From the NCBI RefSeq assembly GCF_042677865.1, contig NZ_JBHUDD010000059.1:243398-307397 (forward strand): a stretch of 64,000 bases of DNA, read 5' to 3'. This stretch comes from Lutimaribacter salitolerans (GTDB lineage: Bacteria > Pseudomonadota > Alphaproteobacteria > Rhodobacterales > Rhodobacteraceae). The translations under genes and the position numbers were made by a program. The notes beneath the pieces are model-generated. The model did no database searches, was not told where the DNA came from, and saw only the letters and a list, made by a program, of their open reading frames with translations. Within the stretch, counting starts at the first letter, position 1. Each line of letters begins with the position of its first letter. This document shows positions 1 through 8,444 of this stretch, piece after piece.

Positions 1-1
1 G

Positions 2-334
2 TTCATCCTGTTTCCGATCACGCCCGCGACGGTGCTGCTGTTTTCTGTGGCGATGGGCGCGCTTTGGCTGGCGACCGTGCCGCTGACCAGCGGGCTGATC
101 GCCCATATCTATGGCCTGCGCTACATGGGCACGCTGTATGGCATCGTGTTCTTTTCCCATCAGCTTGGCAGCTTTCTGGGCGTCTGGCTGGGCGGGCGGA
201 TGTATGACGCCTATGGCGACTACACCGTGGTCTGGTGGATCGGTGTCGGCGTGGGCGCGTTTTCCGCCATCGTTCACCTGCCGGTGAAAGAGCGGAATAT
301 CACCGCGCCCGCCGCCCGCCCTCAGGCCTTGTAA
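2..334 (+). CDS. MFS transporter, C-terminal part (5' end outside window)
   Basis: This is the last ~110 codons of a membrane transporter; the frame is open to the left edge, so the gene is truncated by the window. It encodes three strongly hydrophobic stretches separated by short polar loops. A GGRMYDAYGDY segment before the last helix resembles the loop of major facilitator superfamily carriers of the monocarboxylate/oxalate-formate type. The terminal ~20 residues are polar and would be cytoplasmic. It should move a small solute across the inner membrane, but the substrate cannot be judged from this fragment. Its last 13 bases overlap the convergent oxygenase gene. Confidence 0.75.
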   Translation, partial: FILFPITPATVLLFSVAMGALWLATVPLTSGLIAHIYGLRYMGTLYGIVFFSHQLGSFLGVWLGGRMYDAYGDYTVVWWIGVGVGAFSAIVHLPVKERNITAPAARPQAL

Positions 335-1449
335 CCCGCAGCGTTGGGCACGTTCGCGGCATTGCGTTCGCGGATCGCTGCGGCGGCGTCGTCATACAGG
401 AACGGCAGGAACGCATAGCGCGTGCCGCTTGTCACCTTGGCCACCGCATGCAGGAGCGAGCACGAGAATATCACCGCCGTGCCCTTGGGGGCCTTGATCC
501 CGCGCGGATTGAACTCGGGAAAGCTGACAGCGCCGCCCTCGAACTCGTCATTCAGGTTGATCGACACGGCAAAGCGGCGATGCGCGGTGCCCAGCGTGGT
601 GTTGTCGCGATGCGGGCGGAAATGCCCGCCCTCATCCGCCGGATAGCAGCCGACCATGTACCGCTCCATCCGGGTGCACTTGAAGTAGTGCACACGCTCG
701 ATCTGGGGCACGACCTTGCGCAGGATGCGGCTTTGGGTCTGCGAAATCAGGTCCGGGTCGGACAGCGTGAAATCGTTGCGCACCTTGAAGGACGGGTCCA
801 TCACCGCCACGGTCTTGCCGTCCTGATCGCGCATGAAGCCCGAGCTTTCGCCGCCATGTTCGTGGTACAGCCCGACCAGATGGTCACAGAATTCAGGTTC
901 GAACACGTCTGGCAGCACCAGAACCGGGGCCGGCGTTTCAAAGCCAAGGAACGTCGCGGCGGGCGGGACACTGCGCAGATAGGCCAGCACCTGCTCGATG
1001 CAGCTGCCATCAGGGGTCATGGCAACCCGTTTGCGTATCGTCAGTGACGGGTCGATCACCATCCAGAACGGACGAAAGGGCGCGCTTGTATCGGTCTGCA
1101 CGGGCATCGCCCCATACATGCGCGCCACCGCCATATCCGTGTCCCAGAACACACGCCGCCCGGGGATCTTGTCAGCCAGTCGGTCTTGCGCCTCGTCATC
1201 CGGCGCATTGATCACCGTGAACAGCGAGGCCTGCTCGTCATCGAAAACATCCGTCGCGGCATAGGCGGTGGCGATCATCTGCGCCATGCGCTGATCGCCA
1301 ACCGTGCCCGGAAAGGCCAGCAACAACCAGCGCCCGCCGACTGAATCAAAGGTGAATTGAGGGTTGCTTTTGGTGCGCGCCTTGAACGACGGAGCGCGGT
1401 CACCGGGCACCAGATTGCGAAAGGCAGGCTGTGCGGATTGATCTGTCAT
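322..1449 (-). CDS. Redoxin-like domain fused to 2OG-Fe(II) oxygenase
   Basis: This 375-residue protein has two parts. Residues ~10-150 have a thioredoxin/AhpC-type fold signature (VPGDRAPSF and a FPGT segment), but the peroxidatic cysteine is absent: the first cysteine appears only near residue 150. Residues ~165-365 form a prolyl-4-hydroxylase-like dioxygenase. Its iron ligands are H280-x-D282 and H334, with R344 in GTRYAF as the likely 2-oxoglutarate contact. It probably hydroxylates a protein or small molecule; the target is unknown. The start at MTDQSAQ was preferred over an upstream in-frame codon, because that longer form would run through the inverted repeat lying just 5' of the gene. 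The 3' end overlaps the MFS gene. Confidence 0.8.
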   Translation of the reverse strand: MTDQSAQPAFRNLVPGDRAPSFKARTKSNPQFTFDSVGGRWLLLAFPGTVGDQRMAQMIATAYAATDVFDDEQASLFTVINAPDDEAQDRLADKIPGRRVFWDTDMAVARMYGAMPVQTDTSAPFRPFWMVIDPSLTIRKRVAMTPDGSCIEQVLAYLRSVPPAATFLGFETPAPVLVLPDVFEPEFCDHLVGLYHEHGGESSGFMRDQDGKTVAVMDPSFKVRNDFTLSDPDLISQTQSRILRKVVPQIERVHYFKCTRMERYMVGCYPADEGGHFRPHRDNTTLGTAHRRFAVSINLNDEFEGGAVSFPEFNPRGIKAPKGTAVIFSCSLLHAVAKVTSGTRYAFLPFLYDDAAAAIRERNAANVPNAAGYKA

Positions 1450-1459
1450 CGAAAATACC

Positions 1460-1483
1460 CCTGTCTGCAAAATTGCAAACAGG
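1460..1483. promoter_or_regulatory. 24-bp imperfect palindrome 5' of the redoxin-oxygenase gene
   Basis: The arms CCTGTCTGCAA (1460-1470) and TTGCAAACAGG (1473-1483) are inverted repeats with one mismatch around a 2-bp AA centre. The site lies 10 bases before the ATG of the minus-strand oxygenase gene. It could be an operator covering the leader or a short RNA hairpin near the ribosome site. The dyad is seen directly; the function is inferred. Confidence 0.45.
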
Positions 1484-1530
1484 ATAGATGCGACCCACTT
1501 GCATCGCAACAAAAACCGGACTTGCCGCGT

Positions 1531-2445
1531 TTATCTGTTGCGCCACGCGTTAAGGATGTATCGGCTGGTCATCAGGTCCAGATGCGCACCGCCGCCATTC
1601 TTGAACAGGGTGATTTCATCGTCCGAGGTACGGCAGAATTGTTCTGGTACATAATAATCCGCGACCAGATCATCGCGGGTGATGACACCCTGTTCCAGCG
1701 GAATCCTGATCTCGCCGATATGGCCTACCGTGGTGTCAAAACTGTCGACAAAGACGCGCGTGCGGGTCAGGGCAGTGTCATCGACCTCGCGCATATCGGG
1801 GCGATAGGCACCGATCACGTCGATATGCTGACCGGGTTGCAACCAGTCGCCGCGCAGCAGCGGCTCGGTGCTCATCGTGGCGCTGGTGATGATGTCCGCG
1901 GCGCGCACGGCGGTTTCCAGATCGTCGGCCACGGCCATGCCGGGGAACTCGGCCGCCATCTTTTCGGCATTCGCGCGCGTGCGGTTCCAGACGGTGAACC
2001 GGGCCTGCGGAAAGGCCGCACCATAGGCCTGCCGGAGCGACCGGCCCACGGTGCCCGCACCCACGATCAGGATCTCGCGGCTGTCGGGGCGGGCCAGCTT
2101 GCGCGCGGCGCAAAGGCTGTCACCGGCGGTTTTCCACTTGGTGACAAGGTGGAAATCGACCAGCGCCTCCAGCTCGCCGGTGTCATTGTCAAACAGCGTG
2201 ACCGCGCCATTGACCATCGGCTTGCCGCGCCCCGGATTGCCCGGAAACACCGTGGCCGATTTCACCGCCAGCCCCATGCCGTCGATCCACGCCGCCCGGT
2301 TCAGCAGCGTGTCGGGGTCGCGATACAGGAAAATATCGTCGATCCGCGCCTTGGGCAGGCGGTGGCCTGCGTCCAGCGCATCGGTCAGGTCCAGCCAGTC
2401 CAGCAGCGCCTCGCCCTCGGCGAAGGGGATGAAGGGAACGGTCAT
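1531..2445 (-). CDS. Ornithine cyclodeaminase / mu-crystallin family protein
   Basis: The 304-residue NAD(P)-binding protein has the usual family length. A GAGTVG Rossmann motif lies at residues 129-134. The KSATVFPGN segment near residue 62 matches the substrate-binding lysine region of ornithine cyclodeaminase, alanine dehydrogenase and imino-acid reductases. ALVDFHLVTKWKTAG replaces the more usual ALLDGxxLTxxRTxA sequence, so the substrate may differ from ornithine. The gene follows the HAD gene with an ATGA overlap (2442-2445) and has a strong AAGGAGG site, so the two are translationally coupled. The reaction (amino acid deamination or ketimine reduction) cannot be fixed from sequence. 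Confidence 0.85.
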   Translation of the reverse strand: MTVPFIPFAEGEALLDWLDLTDALDAGHRLPKARIDDIFLYRDPDTLLNRAAWIDGMGLAVKSATVFPGNPGRGKPMVNGAVTLFDNDTGELEALVDFHLVTKWKTAGDSLCAARKLARPDSREILIVGAGTVGRSLRQAYGAAFPQARFTVWNRTRANAEKMAAEFPGMAVADDLETAVRAADIITSATMSTEPLLRGDWLQPGQHIDVIGAYRPDMREVDDTALTRTRVFVDSFDTTVGHIGEIRIPLEQGVITRDDLVADYYVPEQFCRTSDDEITLFKNGGGAHLDLMTSRYILNAWRNR

Positions 2446-3059
2446 GTGACCTCCTTTTCGGTCAGAAATCCATGGCTTGCCAGGACGCGGGCCAATCCAT
2501 CCGCACCTTCGAAAAGGTGCCCGTGCCATCCGCGTGCCTGCGCGGCGGCGATGTTCTCGGGCCGGTCATCGGTGAAGAACAACTGCCCGGCTGACAGGCC
2601 GCTGGCCAGTTCCAGCGTCTCGTAGATCTCGGGCTCGGGTTTGATCGCGCCGATATGGGCGGAAATCACCCGCCCGTCGAACTCGGCCAGAAAGGGATAG
2701 GCCCCTTCGGCAATCTCGAACGTCTCGGCGCCGAAGTTCGACAGCGCCCAGCAGGGCACGCCTGCCGCGCGCAGCCGGTCGAACAGGGCCACGGTGTCAA
2801 TCATCGCGGGGCTGGCCATGTCGAGCCAGCGGTCGTGCCACAGCCGGATCGCCTCGGCCCAGTCTGGATGCGCGTCCGCCAGCGCATAGATCGTGTCGCG
2901 CAACGGCGCACCGCGATCAACCTCAAGATTTGCGGCCTCCAGCGGCACGGCATCAAACAGCCGCGCGCGCGCCTCGGCCCCGATCTCGCGGTCGTAGAAT
3001 CCCACGGGGTCCCAATGGATCAGCACGCGCCCGATGTCGAAAACCACTGCTTCTGGCAT
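2442..3059 (-). CDS. HAD-superfamily phosphatase-like hydrolase
   Basis: This 205-residue protein has the HAD fold order. Motif I is FDIGRVL, with the nucleophile Asp at residue 8 and Gly in place of the usual second Asp, as in YihX-type and haloacid dehalogenase-like members. Motif II is SNFG, the lysine lies in AIKPEPEIY, and motif IV is FTDDRPEN. It probably hydrolyses a phosphorylated metabolite in the cytoplasm. MPEAVVF was chosen as start because it is preceded by AAGGG at suitable spacing and lies 4 bases past the upstream stop. It sits in a minus-strand run with the YaiI-like and cyclodeaminase-like genes. Confidence 0.85.
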   Translation of the reverse strand: MPEAVVFDIGRVLIHWDPVGFYDREIGAEARARLFDAVPLEAANLEVDRGAPLRDTIYALADAHPDWAEAIRLWHDRWLDMASPAMIDTVALFDRLRAAGVPCWALSNFGAETFEIAEGAYPFLAEFDGRVISAHIGAIKPEPEIYETLELASGLSAGQLFFTDDRPENIAAAQARGWHGHLFEGADGLARVLASHGFLTEKEVT

Positions 3060-3063
3060 GATG

Positions 3064-3513
3064 CTACCCTTGTTTGGCGGCGCGCAACGCACGTTCCAGC
3101 CCGTCAAGGAAACGAGAGCGGTCCGCCTTTGTAAACCCCTTGCCGCCGCCCTGCATGAACGGGTTGGATGCGCGCAGGTCGCTCATCAGGTCGCGGGTGG
3201 CCAGCACGTTGCCGATATTGGCGCCGGTCAGCGCCTCGCCGTTGTGTTTGAGCACCTGCGCCCCGTTCTCGATGCAGCGCGCGGCCAGCGGGATGTCTCC
3301 CGTCACCACCACGTCACCTGGCCCCGCGCGCTCGGCAATCCACATATCGGCCACGTCGGGGCCATCGGGCACGATCACCGTTTCGACCAGCGGGTTTTGC
3401 GACGGGCGCAGCCCGCCGTTGCTGACCACCTTCATCGCGACGCCGTGGCGGGTTGCCACGCGCTCGGCCTCGGATTTGACCGGGCAGGCATCGGCGTCGA
3501 TGAACAGCGTCAC
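3064..3513 (-). CDS. YaiI/YqxD family protein (DUF188)
   Basis: This 149-residue protein opens with FIDADACPVK, the hallmark of the YaiI/YqxD family. It also carries DxADMWIAERAGPGD and a TGDIPLAARC segment, giving a PIN-like nuclease fold arrangement of acidic residues. The biochemical role of the family is not established; metal-dependent nucleic acid processing is suggested by fold only. The start codon is GTG at 3513, overlapping the stop of fghA (GTGA). The protein begins immediately with the conserved strand, as is normal for the family. It is followed 4 bases later by the HAD gene. Confidence 0.85.
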   Translation of the reverse strand: MTLFIDADACPVKSEAERVATRHGVAMKVVSNGGLRPSQNPLVETVIVPDGPDVADMWIAERAGPGDVVVTGDIPLAARCIENGAQVLKHNGEALTGANIGNVLATRDLMSDLRASNPFMQGGGKGFTKADRSRFLDGLERALRAAKQG

Positions 3514-4340
3514 GAATACAGCGCTTCGGCGTGAAAGGTGACGTGATCCTCGATGAACGACGACACAAAGAAATAGCTGTGGTCATAGCCCTTTTGCAGC
3601 CGCAGGGTCGCGGGCACCCGGCGGGCGGCAACGGCCTGTGCCAGCGCCTCGGGTTGCAGCAGGTCGATGAACTGATCGCTGCTGCCGGTGTCCACCAGCA
3701 ACGGGATGTCCAGGCCGGTGTCGCGCATCATCAGGGTGGCGTCATGGGCGGCCCACGCGCCCTCATCCTCGCCCAGATAGGCCGACAGTTGCTTGCGGCC
3801 CCAATCGCCGTTGGTCGGATGACAAATGGGCGAGAAGGCCGAGACCGAGCGGAACCGCCCCGGCAGCCCCATTGCCAGCGTCAGCGCGCCATGCCCGCCC
3901 ATCGAATGGCCGGTGATCGCCTGCCGCTCGGCATCCAGTGGAAATTCCTTGAACACCAGGTCGGGCAGGTCCGTGGCGATGTAATCCCACATGCGGAAAT
4001 TCGGGGCCCAGGGCGCCTGCGTGGCGTTCACATAAAACCCGGCACCCTGGCCCAGATCATAGGCGTCGTCATCTGCCACGCCCTCGCCGCGCGGCGATGT
4101 GTCGGGGAAAATCAGTGCGATCCCCTGTTCGGCAGCCCAGCTTTGCGCGCCCGCCTTGACCATCGCGTTTTCATGCGTGCAGGTCAGGCCAGACAGATAC
4201 CACAGCACCGGCACCGGGCCGTCCTGCGCGTCCTCGGGCAGGAACAGACCGAATGTCATGTCACAGGCCGTTGCGGAGGATGTGTGGCTGTAAACGCCCT
4301 GCATGCCGCCAAAGCAGCGGTTTTCGGAAATGGTTTTCAT
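3510..4340 (-). CDS. fghA: S-formylglutathione hydrolase
   Basis: The enzyme hydrolyses S-formylglutathione to formate and glutathione, the second step of glutathione-dependent formaldehyde oxidation in the cytoplasm. It is 276 residues long, the typical length. Family motifs are YLSGLTCTHEN and PDTSPRGEGV. The nucleophile elbow GHSMGG has Ser146, DTGSSDQF supplies the likely acid, and YDHSYFF supplies His254. No formaldehyde dehydrogenase gene lies nearby in the window; the downstream neighbours are the YaiI-like and HAD genes, joined by a GTGA overlap. Confidence 0.95.
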   Translation of the reverse strand: MKTISENRCFGGMQGVYSHTSSATACDMTFGLFLPEDAQDGPVPVLWYLSGLTCTHENAMVKAGAQSWAAEQGIALIFPDTSPRGEGVADDDAYDLGQGAGFYVNATQAPWAPNFRMWDYIATDLPDLVFKEFPLDAERQAITGHSMGGHGALTLAMGLPGRFRSVSAFSPICHPTNGDWGRKQLSAYLGEDEGAWAAHDATLMMRDTGLDIPLLVDTGSSDQFIDLLQPEALAQAVAARRVPATLRLQKGYDHSYFFVSSFIEDHVTFHAEALYS

Positions 4341-4402
4341 GGGATGCCCCCTGTTTGTCCGGTTGGCCCATGGCTATCCGAGGGATGCCCGCGCGGCAAG
4401 GA

Positions 4403-5332
4403 TCAGAAAGCGCTGACCCAGGCGATCACCGCCGAGACGGTGATGATGGAAAACCCGGTCGAGATCAGGATCGACGCCGACACCCGGTGTGGTGCCACGC
4501 CATAATGCTGCGCAAGGATATACACATTGCCCGCCACCGGCAGGGCGGCGGCGGCGATCATCACCCCGGCGGCATAAAGATCGACCGGAAACAGCACAAG
4601 CGCGGCAAAGGCCACGGCGACGGGGTGCAGGACCAGCTTGCAGAACGACAGCCATCCGGCGGTTGTGAGCCGCTCCGCCGATTTCGATGCCAGGCTGGCC
4701 CCGATGGCAAACAGCGCGCCGGGCGTGGCCGCAGCGCCCAGGATCGAGACAAAATCATTCAGCGGATCAGGGATCGGGATGGCCAGCGACGACCACGCCA
4801 ACCCCAGCGAAATGCTGACGATCATGGGGTTTTTCAGCAGGCCCAGCCCCACGGTGCGCAGGATCTTGATCGACACGCGCCCGTCGCGCGCGCCGGTGAT
4901 CAGGATCACGATCAGCGAGCCGAACACGATCAGATCGACCGCCAGCACTAGCATGACCGGGGCGATCGCCGCCTCGCCCAGCAGCATCACCAGCATCGGT
5001 ATGCCCAGAAACCCGACATTGCCGATCACCGCGCATTGTGCCTCGACCGCCGCCTCCTCGGTGCTCAGCCCGCGCAGGAACGCGACGCCGGTGGCGATGC
5101 CATAGATCAGCGCGGTGCCCCACAGATAGGCGGTGACAAAGCGCAGATCGAAAATCTCGGTGAATGACAGGTTGGCTGAAAACCGGAACAGCATCGCCGA
5201 CAGGGCAAAGTAGAACACGAACTTGGTCAGCCAAGCGGTCGCCTCTTCGGGGAAAAACCGTGTGACACCTGCAAGGTAACCCAGACCGATCAGGGCAAAG
5301 AAGGGCAGGGTTTGCAGGAATATCTGGGCCAT
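4403..5332 (-). CDS. AEC family transporter (auxin-efflux-carrier type permease)
   Basis: This 309-residue integral membrane protein has about ten hydrophobic segments. It shows the paired signature segments of the AEC/BASS-like fold: GNVGFLGIP in the first half and LPVAGNVYILA in the second. Bacterial members export or import small carboxylates such as malate or malonate, but the substrate here is unknown. It stands alone between fghA and rmuC with short spacers on both sides (62 and 53 bases). Confidence 0.85.
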   Translation of the reverse strand: MAQIFLQTLPFFALIGLGYLAGVTRFFPEEATAWLTKFVFYFALSAMLFRFSANLSFTEIFDLRFVTAYLWGTALIYGIATGVAFLRGLSTEEAAVEAQCAVIGNVGFLGIPMLVMLLGEAAIAPVMLVLAVDLIVFGSLIVILITGARDGRVSIKILRTVGLGLLKNPMIVSISLGLAWSSLAIPIPDPLNDFVSILGAAATPGALFAIGASLASKSAERLTTAGWLSFCKLVLHPVAVAFAALVLFPVDLYAAGVMIAAAALPVAGNVYILAQHYGVAPHRVSASILISTGFSIITVSAVIAWVSAF

Positions 5333-5385
5333 GACGCTTTTGGTAGCATGGGGGGCGGTGCGGTCAATGCCCCACGGATTTGCGC

Positions 5386-6567
5386 CTAGACCTTGGGGTG
5401 TTGTTCCAGCCGCAGGACCGGTGGCGCGGACTCGACCTCGGGGGCCAGCTCCTCGAAATCGAAATTGTCCAGCCGCCGCGCGCGCCGCCCGGCCTTGTCG
5501 GCGCTGATCTTGATGTCCGAGATATCCTTGGCCGCCTGCCCGAAATGCCGGTCCAGGTTTTCGACCCGGCTGCCCAGCCGTTCAACATCGGCAAACAGCA
5601 GCCCCAGTTCGCGCCGGATCGCGCCCGCCTGTTCCCGCATGCGCGCATCTTTCAGGATCGCGCGCATCGTGTGCAGCGTGGCCATGCAGGTGGTCGGCGA
5701 CACGATCCAGACTCGCGCGGCGAACCCTTCGCGCACCAGTTCGGGGAACCGCGCGTGCAGTTCGGCATAGACCGCCTCGGAGGGCAGGAACATCAGCGCG
5801 CCATCGGCGGTTTCGCCCTCAAGAATGTATTTCTCGGAGATCGCCTTGATATGCGCGCGCACCGCCTGCCGCATCTGGGTGTTGGCGCGGGTCACCTGTT
5901 CCGGCGTCTGCGCGTTGATCAGCGCCTCGTAGGCCTCAAGCGGGAACTTGCTGTCGATCGCGATCGGCCCGGGCGGGTTGGGCAGGTAGATCAGGCAATC
6001 GGGCCGCTTGCCGTTGCTCAGAACCGCCTGCCATTGATAGCTGTCGGAGGGCAGCGCCTTGCCGACGATGTCGCGCAACTGGATCTCGCCGAAGGCCCCG
6101 CGCGTCTGCTTGTTGCTCAGGATATCCTGCAACGACAGCACATCACCCGACAGCTTGGTGATATTGTCCTGCGCCTTGTCGATGGCCTGCAACCGCTGCT
6201 GCAATTCCCCAAGGCTGTGCGCCGTGCGGGTGGCCGTGCCCTGCAGGTTCTCGTTCATCTTTTCGCTGACCTGTGCCAGCCGGCGTTCCATCAGTTGCAG
6301 CATGTTGGCCTGGCTGGCCGCCTGCGCCTCGGACACATGGGTCAGACCCCCGGCAAGCTGTTGCTGTCCTTGCCCCAGCATTTCCACACGCTGCCCCAAT
6401 TGCCCGATCTGCTGGGCCAGCGGTGCTGCAATCCGCGCGCTGCGCCCCGCCGCCCGCACCGCCACGATCAGCAGGATCAGGAACACCAGCGCCAGCACCC
6501 CGCCTGCCAGCACCAGCAGGGTGGCCGGATCGTCCAGCGCGAAGGATTGGTTGCCGATCTGGATCAT
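5386..6567 (-). CDS. rmuC: DNA recombination protein RmuC
   Basis: This 393-residue protein has a hydrophobic N-terminal anchor (residues ~17-40) and a long coiled-coil-like region rich in Gln/Glu (~45-140). It is followed by the RmuC core with RGAFGEIQLRDIVG, RPDCLIYLPN and IAIDSKFPLEAYE, which resembles a restriction-endonuclease-like nuclease fold. RmuC limits inversions and rearrangements and is thought to process damaged DNA. The ATG overlaps the mutL stop codon (ATGA), so both repair genes are probably co-translated. Confidence 0.92.
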   Translation of the reverse strand: MIQIGNQSFALDDPATLLVLAGGVLALVFLILLIVAVRAAGRSARIAAPLAQQIGQLGQRVEMLGQGQQQLAGGLTHVSEAQAASQANMLQLMERRLAQVSEKMNENLQGTATRTAHSLGELQQRLQAIDKAQDNITKLSGDVLSLQDILSNKQTRGAFGEIQLRDIVGKALPSDSYQWQAVLSNGKRPDCLIYLPNPPGPIAIDSKFPLEAYEALINAQTPEQVTRANTQMRQAVRAHIKAISEKYILEGETADGALMFLPSEAVYAELHARFPELVREGFAARVWIVSPTTCMATLHTMRAILKDARMREQAGAIRRELGLLFADVERLGSRVENLDRHFGQAAKDISDIKISADKAGRRARRLDNFDFEELAPEVESAPPVLRLEQHPKV

Positions 6568-8405
6568 GTGCGCCCGAACAGCCTTTCGATGTCTGACAGT
6601 TTCAGTTCAACATAGGTGGGCCGCCCGTGGTTGCATTGGCCGGAATGGGGCGTCGCCTCCATCTCGCGCAGCAGGGCGTTCATCTCCTCGGCCCGCATCC
6701 GGCGGCCCGAGCGGATCGAGCCGTGGCAGGCCACGCGGCTCAGGATCGCCTCAAGCCGCGCCTGCACGGTCATGCTGTCGCCCTGATCTGCCAGTTCGTC
6801 CAGAATATCCAGGATCATCGCCTTTGCATTCACCTCGCCCAGCAGGGCCGGGGTTTCGCGCACGGCGACGGCCCCGCCACCGAAGGGTTCGATTGTCAGT
6901 CCCAGCCGTGACAGTGCGTCGGCATGATCCAGCAGCCGGGCGCAATCGCTGTCCGACAGTTCCACGATCTCGGGGATCAGCAGGGCCTGCGCGGCCACGC
7001 CGGTGTCGGCCATCTGGCGTTTCAACCGCTCATAGACCAGCCGTTCATGCGCGGCGTGCTGATCGACGATCACGATGCCGGTTTCGGTCTGCGCCACGAT
7101 GTAGTTTTCATGCACCTGCGCGCGGGCTGCGCCCAGTGGCAGGGCCTCGTCAGGGCCTTGTGTCCTTTCGCCGGCGGTGTCTTCCACGCGCGCGCTGAAA
7201 TCGCGCTGCATCTCGGCAAAACCGGGCGCCTGAGCCTGATAGGCCGCTGCCCGCGCCCCGGCACTGGGCCGGTCCATCTGGTAGACGCGCGCGCCCATGG
7301 TTTCCGGCCGCATCGCGCCCAGGGTGGCCCCCGCCACGGTGCTGGACGCCCGATGCCCCGACCCGGCCAGCGCGGCCCGCAGCGCGCCAACGATCAGCCC
7401 GCGCACGGTGCCGGGATCCCGAAACCGCACCTCGGACTTGGCCGGGTGCACGTTCACGTCCACCAGCGTCGGGTCGCAATCGACGAACAGCGCCGCCACC
7501 GGGTGCCGGTCGCGCGACAGGAAATCGAAATAGGCCGCGCGCAGCGCGCCGATCAGCAGCTTGTCCCGCACCGGGCGACCGTTGACGAACAGGAACTGCG
7601 CCACCGCCGCCCCGCGCGAATATGTGGGCAGCGCGGCAAAGCCCGACAGGTGCAGCCCGTCACGCTCGGCCTCGATCCGGATGGAATTGTCGGCAAACTC
7701 GGTGCCCAGCACGCCCGACAACCGCCCGTGCAGCGCATCGAACAGGTCGCCCGACTGCGCATCGGCGCGAAACACCATGCGCCCCTCGCCCCCGCCGGAC
7801 ACATCGCGCAGGGTAAAGGCCACAAAGGGTTCCGCCATCGCCAGCCGCTTGACCACATCGGCAATCGCCTGCCCCTCGGCCCGGTCGGTGCGCAGGAATT
7901 TCAGCCGCGCGGGCGTGGCATGAAACAGGTCACGCAGTTCCACCACCGTGCCGCTATTCAGCGCCGCAGGCCGCACTGCACCGATCTGCCCGCCCGAAAC
8001 CGCGATCTGCGCGGCATCCTGCCCCGCCATCCGGCTGGTGATGGTCAGCCGCCCCACCGCGCCAAGGCTGGGCAGCGCCTCGCCCCGGAACCCGAAAGTG
8101 TGGATGTTCAGCAGGTCGCTGCCGTCGATCTTGGATGTCGCATGGCGCGACAGCGCCAGCGGCAGGTCTGCGCCCGCGATCCCGCAGCCGTCATCGGCCA
8201 CCCGAATCAGCGTCTTGCCGCCATCGGCGATGGTCACATCCACCCGCCGCGCCCCGGCATCCAGCGCGTTTTCCACCAGCTCCTTGACCGCCGAGGCCGG
8301 GCGCTCCACCACCTCGCCTGCGGCGATGCGGTTGATCGAGGCCTCGTCCAGCTGCCGGATCACGGGCGGGGCATTTGGGCGCATATTGGGGGCTTGGGTG
8401 TTCAT
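6564..8405 (-). CDS. mutL: DNA mismatch repair protein MutL
   Basis: This 613-residue protein couples MutS mismatch recognition to strand incision. The N-terminal GHKL ATPase is clear: ELVENALDAGA, DDGCGI, RHATSKI and GFRGEAL. The C-terminal dimerisation domain carries DQHAAHERLVYE, which fits the DQHA(X)2E(X)4E metal-binding motif of MutL endonucleases, plus the terminal CNHGRPT. This MutL therefore likely nicks DNA itself, as in bacteria lacking MutH. The first ATG was used; an in-frame ATG seven codons later is also possible. It is followed by rmuC with a 4-base overlap. Confidence 0.95.
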   Translation of the reverse strand: MNTQAPNMRPNAPPVIRQLDEASINRIAAGEVVERPASAVKELVENALDAGARRVDVTIADGGKTLIRVADDGCGIAGADLPLALSRHATSKIDGSDLLNIHTFGFRGEALPSLGAVGRLTITSRMAGQDAAQIAVSGGQIGAVRPAALNSGTVVELRDLFHATPARLKFLRTDRAEGQAIADVVKRLAMAEPFVAFTLRDVSGGGEGRMVFRADAQSGDLFDALHGRLSGVLGTEFADNSIRIEAERDGLHLSGFAALPTYSRGAAVAQFLFVNGRPVRDKLLIGALRAAYFDFLSRDRHPVAALFVDCDPTLVDVNVHPAKSEVRFRDPGTVRGLIVGALRAALAGSGHRASSTVAGATLGAMRPETMGARVYQMDRPSAGARAAAYQAQAPGFAEMQRDFSARVEDTAGERTQGPDEALPLGAARAQVHENYIVAQTETGIVIVDQHAAHERLVYERLKRQMADTGVAAQALLIPEIVELSDSDCARLLDHADALSRLGLTIEPFGGGAVAVRETPALLGEVNAKAMILDILDELADQGDSMTVQARLEAILSRVACHGSIRSGRRMRAEEMNALLREMEATPHSGQCNHGRPTYVELKLSDIERLFGRT

Positions 8406-8444
8406 CCCACAATACCTAGCAGGGTTTGCGCGATTCTGCCAAGG

